A stretch of DNA of 5,233 nucleotides from Arcobacter sp. UBA7394. Its GTDB lineage: Bacteria; Campylobacterota; Campylobacteria; Campylobacterales; Arcobacteraceae. Position numbers and translations under genes: made by a program. Position 1 is the first letter of the stretch, and every line of letters begins with the position of its first letter. The stretch lies in contig DKNG01000092.1 of assembly GCA_002470185.1 (NCBI GenBank), positions 10,113 through 15,345 on the forward strand, read 5' to 3'. Below, piece after piece: positions 1-5,233 of this stretch. Below the pieces are notes generated by a model that worked only from the letters and a program-made list of their open reading frames with translations, was not told the DNA's origin and searched no databases.

Positions 1-1880
1 GTATATTTACATTGTAATTCATCTTGTAACTCTAGGGCTTCATATGGGTCTTCTGTGAAGTCAACTGGTAATTGAGAAGAGTTTGTATAATAGATATTCT
101 TACCAGTACCTGCTTGAATAATATCTTTGTATCTTTTCTTATCTTCTTTTGCAAATCTATAAGTTGTACCTTCTGCTGGTGTTGCTTCAAGGTTATATAA
201 ATTTCCTGTTTCTTCTTGATAAGAAACTATTTTTTCTCTCATAAAGTCTAATACTTCAATACAAAAAGTATTTCCTAATTCAGATGATAAATCTGTTTGA
301 TCTTCAAAATAGTTTTTAACCATTTCATTCATACCATTAATACCAATAGTTGAGAAGTGATTATTAAAACCTGTTAAATATCTTTGTGTATATGGGAATA
401 GCCCTCTATCATATAAGTCTTGTATAAATACTCTTTTTTTCTCTAAAGTAGTTTTTGCTAATATCATTAACTCTTCAAGTCTTTCTAACAGACCATTAAT
501 ATCATTTTTATATAAGAACCCAAGTCTTGCCATATTTATTGTAACAACACCAATACTTCCTGTCATCTCAGCAGAACCAAATAATCCACCACCACGTTTT
601 AGAAGTTCTCTTAAATCTAATTGTAATCTACAACACATAGATCTAACATGCCCTGGTTTATAAGCACTTTCGTTTTCCACTAATTTACCATTTTCATCTC
701 TAATATATTGGCTACCAATAAAGTTTTGGAAATATGAAGAACCAACTTTTGCTGAGTTTTCAAATAATAAATCAGTATTTTCACCATACCAATCAAAATC
801 CTCAGTAATATTTACAGTAGGAATTGGGAATGTAAATGGTTGTCCTGTTTTATCCCCTTCAGTCATTACTTCATAATAAGCTTTATTAATCATATTCATT
901 TGTTTTTGAAAATCTTTATATGTTAATTCTTCAAATGAGTTATAACCTTTATCTGTGATTACTTCTAATAATTCATCATCATTTACATCTTTTAGTAAGT
1001 GATTCTGATTTCTTGTAGGAATTTGATCTTTTAAATCACTAGGAACTACCCAATCAATTGTAATATTTGTAAATGGACTTTGTCCCCATCTTGCAGGAAC
1101 ATTTAAATTATAAATAAAACTTCTAATATGTTTTTTTACTTCATTAAATTCTAATTTGTCTTTGAATACATAAGGTGCTAAATATGTGTCAAATGATGAA
1201 AAGGCTTGAGCTCCAGCCCACTCACTTTGTAAAATACCTAAGAAATTAGCCATTTGACCAAGAGCCTCTCTAAAGTGAGAAGGTGCAGTACTTTCAACTC
1301 TTCCGCGAACTCCATTAAATCCTTCATCAAGTAAAGCTCTTAAACTCCAACCTGCACAATATCCACTAAGACAATCTAAGTCATGAATATGGTAATCAGC
1401 ATTTCTATGTGCATAACCCTCTTCTTTCGAATAAATCTTATCAAGCCAGTAGTTTGCAATTACTTTTCCTGCACTGTTATTAATAAGTCCAGCATGAGAG
1501 TAACCTGTATTTGAATTTGCATTAATTCTCCAATCAGTCCCATCAATATACTCTTGAATAGTTTGTGTTGAGTTTATGTATGTAGTATCTTTATCAATTT
1601 GTAGAACTTGTTCTCTTTGAATTTTGTGTAAATGTCTATATAGCATAAAAGATTTCATTACATCAAAGTATCTAGCTTTGTATAACTCTTTTTCTATTAT
1701 GTCTTGTACATCTTCAACTGTGATTACTCTTTTTTCATTTATTAAATCTAATATATTAAAAAAAATAGCTTGATTGTATTTAATATTTACACTTTTGAAT
1801 GCTTTTTTTATTACATCTTCTATTTTAAATGACTCAAATTTCTTTTTTTTGCCATCTCGTTTTAAAATCTCTTCTACCAT
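1..1880 (-). CDS. nrdD: Anaerobic (class III) ribonucleoside-triphosphate reductase, large subunit, 3' end outside window
   Basis: Reduces ribonucleoside triphosphates to deoxynucleotides without oxygen, using a glycyl radical installed by the activase NrdG; cytoplasmic. The open frame runs 626 codons from ATG at 1880-1878 to the window edge without a stop. Residues 3-92 form an ATP-cone allosteric domain (KRDG at 7-10, ending near YRHLHKIQRE at 81-90). The catalytic barrel follows: HIHDLDC ending at C170, then GYCAGWSL with C175, the likely thiyl-radical cysteine; MCCRLQLD with tandem cysteines C416/C417; STIGINGMNE at 510-519; and YYTNSSQLP near 597-605. The family is usually about 700 residues, so the zinc-binding cysteines and the C-terminal glycyl-radical motif should lie just beyond position 1. 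A Shine-Dalgarno AAGGA (1888-1892) sits 7 nt before the ATG. The GYCAGW and MCCRL motifs look more like the Thermotoga-type branch than E. coli NrdD. NrdG is not visible and may lie downstream. Identity is very secure; the reductant subtype is inference. Confidence 0.96.
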   Translation of the reverse strand, partial: MVEEILKRDGKKKKFESFKIEDVIKKAFKSVNIKYNQAIFFNILDLINEKRVITVEDVQDIIEKELYKARYFDVMKSFMLYRHLHKIQREQVLQIDKDTTYINSTQTIQEYIDGTDWRINANSNTGYSHAGLINNSAGKVIANYWLDKIYSKEEGYAHRNADYHIHDLDCLSGYCAGWSLRALLDEGFNGVRGRVESTAPSHFREALGQMANFLGILQSEWAGAQAFSSFDTYLAPYVFKDKLEFNEVKKHIRSFIYNLNVPARWGQSPFTNITIDWVVPSDLKDQIPTRNQNHLLKDVNDDELLEVITDKGYNSFEELTYKDFQKQMNMINKAYYEVMTEGDKTGQPFTFPIPTVNITEDFDWYGENTDLLFENSAKVGSSYFQNFIGSQYIRDENGKLVENESAYKPGHVRSMCCRLQLDLRELLKRGGGLFGSAEMTGSIGVVTINMARLGFLYKNDINGLLERLEELMILAKTTLEKKRVFIQDLYDRGLFPYTQRYLTGFNNHFSTIGINGMNEMVKNYFEDQTDLSSELGNTFCIEVLDFMREKIVSYQEETGNLYNLEATPAEGTTYRFAKEDKKRYKDIIQAGTGKNIYYTNSSQLPVDFTEDPYEALELQDELQCKY

Positions 1881-1933
1881 TAATTTATCCTTAAAAATAT
1901 TTGTAATTCTAAAGCAGAATCTCTTAATGTCGT

Positions 1934-1961
1934 ATAATATATTTTGTCACTAAAGTGTCAT
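1934..1961 (-). promoter_or_regulatory. Candidate sigma-70 promoter for nrdD
   Basis: On the minus strand a -35-like ATGACA (1956-1961, one mismatch to TTGACA) is followed after 16 nt by a -10-like TATTAT (1934-1939, one mismatch to TATAAT). This would start transcription about 45-50 nt before the nrdD ATG. The -10 lies in a run of alternating A/T (TATATTATA), so its exact register is uncertain, and in an AT-rich genome such matches are common. It is supported by its position in a divergent gap. Confidence 0.45.
1945..1960. promoter_or_regulatory. Operator-like imperfect palindrome over the nrdD -35
   Basis: The 16-base site reads TGTCACTAAAGTGTCA. It can be read as an inverted repeat (TG-t-CACT, AA, AGTG-t-CA, one mismatch per arm) or as two direct TGTCA copies 11 bp apart, about one helical turn. 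It overlaps the candidate nrdD -35 hexamer, the place where a repressor or a redox-responsive CRP/FNR-family regulator would act. The bound protein is unknown. It does not closely match the FNR consensus TTGAT-N4-ATCAA, nor the A/T-centred NrdR box as I remember it. Confidence 0.35.
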
Positions 1962-1964
1962 TTT

Positions 1965-2003
1965 ATGGGCTTTCTAGCTTGTAATACGAAGCTTGATAGC
2001 CAT
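1965..2003. repeat. Imperfect inverted repeat (stem-loop capable) between nrdD and argF
   Basis: The left arm GGCTTTCTAGCTT (1968-1980) and right arm AAGCTTGATAGCC (1989-2001) are complementary at 11 of 13 positions around an 8-base spacer. The match extends by ATG/CAT on the outside if one G bulges (1965-2003). There is no T-run after it on either strand, so it is not an intrinsic terminator. It lies upstream of the candidate promoters of both divergent genes. It may be a protein-binding site or part of a longer argF leader. Confidence 0.5.
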
Positions 2004-2010
2004 CAATAAT

Positions 2011-2040
2011 TTCTCAAAATAAATACAAAAAGAATAAAAT
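2011..2040 (+). promoter_or_regulatory. Candidate promoter for argF-hemN
   Basis: A -10-like TAAAAT (2035-2040, one mismatch to TATAAT) is preceded after 18 nt by a weak -35-like TTCTCA (2011-2016, four of six matches). This predicts an argF leader of roughly 60 nt. Campylobacterota promoters often lack a clear -35, so the weak upstream hexamer is not disqualifying, but the composition makes chance matches likely. Confidence 0.3.
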
Positions 2041-2093
2041 TTAAGTTAGAAGTAAAGCTAAATTAAATAGAATGTTTGTTTTTATTAATTTAC

Positions 2094-2099
2094 AGAGGA
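2094..2099 (+). promoter_or_regulatory. Ribosome binding site that sets the argF start
   Basis: AGAGGA lies 6 nt before ATG 2106-2108, which is ideal spacing. The longest open frame begins at an in-frame TTG at 2076, but that would place this Shine-Dalgarno inside the coding region and add ten hydrophobic residues before [11 protein letters not shown], the normal amino end of the family. The ATG at 2106 is therefore preferred. Confidence 0.85.
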
Positions 2100-2105
2100 A
2101 TAATT

Positions 2106-3032
2106 ATGAGACATTTCTTAACATTAGCAGACTATTCAAAAGAAGAGATTCTTGAAATACTAGATTTAGCTAAGCAAATCAAAGATGAGACGAAACGAAG
2201 AGAATTTAAAGATTATATGCCAAAACAAACTTTGGGAATGATTTTTGAGAAAAGTTCAACTAGAACAAGGGTTTCTTTCGAAACTGGTATTTACCAATTA
2301 GGTGGAGTTGGACTATTTCTTTCATCAAATGATATTCAACTAGGACGTGGTGAGCCTATGAGCGACACATCTAGAGTAATCTCAAGAATGGTTGATATGG
2401 TAATGATTAGAACTTTTGAACAAAGTAAACTAGAAGAATTTGCACATCATTCAAAAGTTCCTGTAATTAACGGGCTTACAAATGAATATCATCCAGTACA
2501 ATTAATGGCTGATTATATGACTATTCAAGAAGCTGGATTAGATGAAAACTTAGTAGTTGCATATGTTGGTGATGGTAATAACTTAGCGCACTCTTGGCTT
2601 AATATGGCTGCAAAATTAGGATTTGAACTAAGAATTGCAACTCCTAAAGGTTATGAAGTTGATGCTGATATTTTAGCTACTGCACAAGAGTTTGCAAAAG
2701 AATCTGGAGCAAAAATCATTATTGGTAATGATCCTAAAGCTGCAGTAGAGGGTTCAACTGTTGTTACAACTGATACTTGGGTATCAATGGGACAAGAAGA
2801 TGAAAAAGAGCAAAAAGTAAAAGAATTTGATGGTTATATTGTTGATACTGAAATGATGAATTCTGCTTCAGATAAAGCAATTTTCTTACATTGTTTACCT
2901 GCTTATAGAGGTTATGAAGTAAGTGAAGAAGTTTTTGAATCAGAAAGAAGTTTAGTATTCCAAGAAGCTGAAAACAGATTACATGCACAAAAAGGTGTAA
3001 TGGTTTGGCTAGATAAAAAGAGAAACGTATAA
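2106..3032 (+). CDS. argF: Ornithine carbamoyltransferase (anabolic)
   Basis: Transfers the carbamoyl group of carbamoyl phosphate to ornithine, making citrulline in arginine biosynthesis; a soluble cytoplasmic enzyme that is normally trimeric. From ATG 2106 the product is 308 residues, the usual length. Visible signatures: the carbamoyl-phosphate loop SSTRTR (50-55) in [17 protein letters not shown] (129-132); GDGNN (155-159) at the start of the ornithine-binding domain; DTWVSMGQE (223-231), the ornithine-binding SMG loop; and HCLP (262-265) in [17 protein letters not shown]. These separate it from aspartate carbamoyltransferase. The third residue of HPVQ is valine where HPCQ or HPTQ is more familiar, a mild variation. 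The last base of its TAA stop is the first base of the hemN ATG, so translation is coupled. The frame starting at TTG 2076 is rejected because the Shine-Dalgarno is at 2094-2099. An anabolic role is inferred from the absence of arcA/arcC nearby. Confidence 0.96.
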   Translation: MRHFLTLADYSKEEILEILDLAKQIKDETKRREFKDYMPKQTLGMIFEKSSTRTRVSFETGIYQLGGVGLFLSSNDIQLGRGEPMSDTSRVISRMVDMVMIRTFEQSKLEEFAHHSKVPVINGLTNEYHPVQLMADYMTIQEAGLDENLVVAYVGDGNNLAHSWLNMAAKLGFELRIATPKGYEVDADILATAQEFAKESGAKIIIGNDPKAAVEGSTVVTTDTWVSMGQEDEKEQKVKEFDGYIVDTEMMNSASDKAIFLHCLPAYRGYEVSEEVFESERSLVFQEAENRLHAQKGVMVWLDKKRNV

Positions 3033-4399
3033 TGATTGATTTTTCAAAATTTAAAAAATACTCAAGACCAGGACCTAGATATACTTCATATCCTACAGCT
3101 CCTGAGTTTAGTGAAGAGTTTACACAAGATGATTTAAAAGAATATTATAAAAATCAAAGTGATGATAGATCTTTATCAATTTATATTCACATGCCATTTT
3201 GTAGAAGTGCATGTTATTTCTGTGGATGTAACACAATTTTTACTTCTAAAGAAGAGAAAAAAGTTGAATATATTACATACTTAAAAAAAGAACTTAATAT
3301 ATTAAAAGATCATCTTAACACTAATAGAGAAGTAACTCAAATGCACTTTGGTGGAGGAACTCCAACGTTTTTCTCTCCGGAGCAATTAGAAGAAGTTATT
3401 AACGCTGTAAAAGAAGTTTTTCCTAACTTTAGAGCTGATGCTGAAGTATCATGTGAAGTTGATCCTAGATTCTTTACTAAAGAGCATATGGATGTACTTA
3501 AAGCTGGTGGATGTAATAGATTAAGTTTTGGTGTGCAAGATTTAGATGAAACTGTGCAAAAAACAATTCACAGAATTCAACCTTTTGAATTAACTCAAAA
3601 TGTGATCAAAATTGCAAGAGAAGCTGGAATTCACTCTGTTAATACAGATTTAATTTATGGACTTCCTCATCAAACAAGAGAAAGTTTCAAAAGAACATTA
3701 GAAAAAATGATTACATTAGATACTGATAGATTTGCTGTATTTAATTATGCTCATGTTCCATGGCTTATGAAAACAATGAGAAAGTTTGATGAATCAACTT
3801 TCCCTCAACCAGAAGAAAAACTAGAGATGTTAAAAGATACAATTGACTTCTTTACATCTAATGGTTATAAAATGGTTGGAATGGATCACTTTGCAAAACC
3901 TGAAGATGAATTATTCAAAGCTATTGAAAAGGGTGAGTTACATAGAAACTTCCAAGGATATACTACAAAAGGTGGAGCTGATTTAATTGGTATTGGTTTA
4001 ACTTCTATTGGTAATGGGGTTGATTATTATGCTCAAAACTTTAAAGATATTCCAACTTATGAAGAAGCTTTAGATAATGGTGATTTACCAGTATTCAAAG
4101 GTTATAGATTATCTGATGATGATCAATTAAGACAGTTTGTAATTATGGAACTTATGTCTAACTTCTCTTTAAATATCAAAAGAGTTGAAGAAGAATTTAA
4201 TGTAAACTTTAATGAATACTTTGCTGATGCAATTGAAGCTCTTCAAGAGTTTGTAGAAGCTGAACTTGTGGAAATTAATGAAGATAAGATTCAAGTTTCA
4301 CAAACAGGAACTATGCTTATTAGAAATATTTGTATGCCATTTGATGCATATTTAAATAAAATCCCTGAAGATAAAAGAAGATTTTCTAAGACTATTTAG
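3032..4399 (+). CDS. hemN: Oxygen-independent coproporphyrinogen III oxidase (radical SAM dehydrogenase)
   Basis: Converts coproporphyrinogen III to protoporphyrinogen IX by two radical decarboxylations without O2, in cytoplasmic haem biosynthesis. The product is 455 residues, matching authentic HemN. The radical-SAM cluster is C57, C61 and C64 in FCRSACYFCGC, with the HemN-specific extra cysteine C66. GGGTPT (107-112) contacts SAM. EVDPR (142-146), NRLSFGVQD (162-170), TDLIYGLP (205-212) and FNYAHVP (237-243) follow, then HRNFQGYTTKGG (304-315) and, near the C-terminus, RNICMPFDAYL (431-441). The N-terminal RPGPRYTSYPTAPEF (12-26) is the HemN arm that binds the second SAM or substrate. The full CxxxCxxCxC motif and N-terminal arm distinguish it from HemW-like haem chaperones, which are often misannotated as HemN. 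It overlaps argF by one base (TAATG) and has a weak AAGAGA at 3018-3023. Its stop codon lies in the downstream terminator hairpin. Confidence 0.97.
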   Translation: MIDFSKFKKYSRPGPRYTSYPTAPEFSEEFTQDDLKEYYKNQSDDRSLSIYIHMPFCRSACYFCGCNTIFTSKEEKKVEYITYLKKELNILKDHLNTNREVTQMHFGGGTPTFFSPEQLEEVINAVKEVFPNFRADAEVSCEVDPRFFTKEHMDVLKAGGCNRLSFGVQDLDETVQKTIHRIQPFELTQNVIKIAREAGIHSVNTDLIYGLPHQTRESFKRTLEKMITLDTDRFAVFNYAHVPWLMKTMRKFDESTFPQPEEKLEMLKDTIDFFTSNGYKMVGMDHFAKPEDELFKAIEKGELHRNFQGYTTKGGADLIGIGLTSIGNGVDYYAQNFKDIPTYEEALDNGDLPVFKGYRLSDDDQLRQFVIMELMSNFSLNIKRVEEEFNVNFNEYFADAIEALQEFVEAELVEINEDKIQVSQTGTMLIRNICMPFDAYLNKIPEDKRRFSKTI

Positions 4400-4420
4400 T
4401 CTTAGAATTTCTTTTTTCTT
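4384..4420 (+). terminator. Rho-independent terminator of argF-hemN, overlapping the hemN stop codon
   Basis: A perfect 10-bp stem, TTCTAAGACT (4384-4393) with AGTCTTAGAA (4398-4407), closes on the four-base loop ATTT. It is followed at once by a T-rich tract, TTTCTTTTTTCTTT, starting at 4408. The hemN TAG (4397-4399) occupies the last loop base and the first two bases of the 3' arm, so the stem's 5' arm is coding sequence. There is no comparable T-run on the minus strand, so it acts in the plus direction only. Confidence 0.9.
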
Positions 4421-4518
4421 TCCTTTATAAATCTCTTTACAAAATTTAATCATATCCCTACTTTGCTATCGTACTGCTACTATTTATAAACTATTAACAC
4501 AAATTATTGTATATTAAA

Positions 4519-4548
4519 TTGCTTATATTAAATATAAATATTTATAAA
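4519..4548 (+). promoter_or_regulatory. AT-only promoter region of the Fe-S gene, with two overlapping palindromes
   Basis: After the hemN terminator the next gene needs its own promoter. This stretch has several -10-like hexamers (TATATT 4524-4529, TATAAA 4533-4538, TATAAA 4543-4548) and a weak -35-like TTGCTT (4519-4524). The last -10 would start transcription within the ribosome binding site, so one of the earlier ones is more plausible. Two palindromes overlap here: TTATATT-A-AATATAA (4523-4537) and the perfect 14-mer TATAAATATTTATA (4533-4546). Both consist only of A and T, so chance is a real explanation. Confidence 0.35.
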
Positions 4549-4550
4549 TT

Positions 4551-4555
4551 AAGGG
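4551..4555 (+). promoter_or_regulatory. Ribosome binding site for the GTG-started Fe-S gene
   Basis: AAGGG lies 10 nt before GTG 4566-4568, slightly long but usable spacing. An in-frame TAA at 4557-4559 rules out any start further upstream. The next in-frame ATG is at residue 85, after both cysteine clusters, so GTG is effectively forced. Confidence 0.7.
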
Positions 4556-4565
4556 TTAAGATAAA

Positions 4566-5233
4566 GTGGCAACAACAAATAAATTTAATTATAATGCAAT
4601 CGTAGATGATTGTGTAAAGTGTGGTAAATGTAAACCAGTTTGTACTATTTTTAATATTAATCAAGATGAAACAACAAGTCCAAGAGGATTTATTGATTTG
4701 CTTGGTGCTTATGAAAATGATGAATTAGAACTAGATGAAAATGCAAAAAATATTTTCGAATCATGTTTTTTATGTACTAACTGTGTTGAGGCCTGTCCAA
4801 ATGATTTACCTACGGATATGGTAATTGAGCAAGTAAGAAGTGATATTGCTAAGAAATATGGAATTGCGTGGTACAAAAGACTATTTTTCTACTTATTAAG
4901 ACATAGAAAAACTATGGATTTATTATCATCACTTGGTTGGATGTTCCAAACTTGTGCATTAAAGCTTGATAAAAAGAAACAATCAGGACTTCCAAGATTC
5001 TCTCTTCCAATCGTTAAAAAAGATAGAGCTTTACCTTTTGCTGATATGAGAAGTTTCTTAAGAAAATATCCTGAAAATATTTTTGCAAAACATAAAAAAA
5101 TTGAAGAAAATAAAAAGAATAAAGTGGCAATTTTTATTGGTTGTATGAGTAATTATACATATACTAATACAGGTGATTCACTAGTTAAAATTCTTAAAAA
5201 ATTAGAACTTGATATTATGATTCCTAAAAAACA
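4566..5233 (+). CDS. Two-[4Fe-4S] ferredoxin / CCG-domain oxidoreductase subunit (GlcF/GlpC-like), 3' end outside window
   Basis: Probably the iron-sulfur subunit of a membrane-associated dehydrogenase that passes electrons from an organic acid or glycerol phosphate towards quinones; the substrate cannot be read from this part. The frame runs 222 codons from GTG 4566 to the window edge. Cluster one is C16, C19, C22 and C26 (CVKCGKCKPVC); cluster two is C67, C70, C73 and C77 (CFLCTNCVEACP). Between them is SPRGFIDLL (38-46), typical of GlcF-like proteins. VAIFIGCMSNY (187-197, C193) opens the first CCG (cysteine-rich) domain, which would normally be followed by a second. Family members are usually about 400-450 residues, so roughly half is missing. 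Proteins of this kind in Helicobacter are, as I recall, labelled glpC and sit beside hemN, but a true glycerol-3-phosphate role is doubtful without glpA/glpB. No GlcD-type FAD partner is in the window. It is separated from hemN by a terminator and so is probably transcribed independently. Confidence 0.88.
   Translation, partial: MATTNKFNYNAIVDDCVKCGKCKPVCTIFNINQDETTSPRGFIDLLGAYENDELELDENAKNIFESCFLCTNCVEACPNDLPTDMVIEQVRSDIAKKYGIAWYKRLFFYLLRHRKTMDLLSSLGWMFQTCALKLDKKKQSGLPRFSLPIVKKDRALPFADMRSFLRKYPENIFAKHKKIEENKKNKVAIFIGCMSNYTYTNTGDSLVKILKKLELDIMIPKK

Noticed and set aside
1965..2003. Inverted repeat as a bidirectional intrinsic terminator
   Set aside because: Neither strand has a T-run after the stem, and the site lies between divergent genes where no terminator is needed.
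2076..2105. TTG start giving argF ten extra N-terminal residues
   Set aside because: The good Shine-Dalgarno AGAGGA (2094-2099) is correctly spaced for ATG 2106 and would be internal to the longer frame; the extra residues are not typical of the family.
2764..2988. 74-codon open frame on the minus strand inside argF
   Set aside because: It lies wholly antisense to the well-supported argF coding sequence, has a low-complexity Leu/His/Gln-rich translation, no ribosome binding site that I can see and no family resemblance; it is a shadow frame.
4400..4565. Possible small gene or RNA between hemN and the Fe-S gene
   Set aside because: Beyond the terminator T-tract and AT-rich promoter sequence I see no start codon with a ribosome binding site and no stable structure; nothing supports a gene here.
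1..5233. Search for CRISPR arrays, insertion sequences, defence systems, tRNAs or phage genes
   Set aside because: No regularly spaced direct repeats, transposase-like frames, tRNA-like folds or unexplained coding stretches were seen; all long open frames are accounted for by housekeeping metabolic genes.

Overview
The window is AT-rich and gene-dense. Its codon use is strongly biased to A/T endings, and the protein sequences look like those of Campylobacterota (Epsilonproteobacteria), most likely an Arcobacter-type organism. That assignment rests on protein character and base composition as I recognise them, not on a search. All four genes look chromosomal and metabolic. I see no transposase, integrase, phage gene, CRISPR array, tRNA, rRNA or toxin-antitoxin pair.

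Layout: (1) Positions 1-1880, minus strand, hold the first 626 codons of nrdD, the anaerobic (class III) ribonucleoside-triphosphate reductase; its C-terminal glycyl-radical end lies outside the window. (2) Positions 1881-2105 are a divergent control region. It carries a candidate nrdD promoter, an operator-like imperfect palindrome across that promoter's -35, a long imperfect inverted repeat, and a candidate argF promoter. (3) argF (ornithine carbamoyltransferase, 2106-3032) and hemN (oxygen-independent coproporphyrinogen III dehydrogenase, 3032-4399) are joined by a one-base stop/start overlap and form a translationally coupled pair. (4) A strong intrinsic terminator closes the pair, and its hairpin contains the last codons and stop codon of hemN. 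(5) After a short AT-only control region, a GTG-initiated gene (4566 to the window edge) encodes a two-[4Fe-4S] ferredoxin-type subunit of the GlcF/GlpC/CCG-domain family, cut off by the edge.

Three of the four proteins (NrdD, HemN and the Fe-S/CCG protein) are iron-sulfur or radical enzymes, or depend on one. They suit growth at low oxygen: deoxynucleotide supply without O2, haem synthesis without O2, and electron transfer from an organic substrate to the respiratory chain. ArgF (arginine synthesis) is the metabolic outlier, yet it is the one physically coupled to hemN.

I find no undescribed biological system here. The points worth a second look are regulatory: the stop-codon-containing terminator, the inverted repeat and operator-like site between nrdD and argF, the AT palindromes before the Fe-S gene, and the NrdD subtype.
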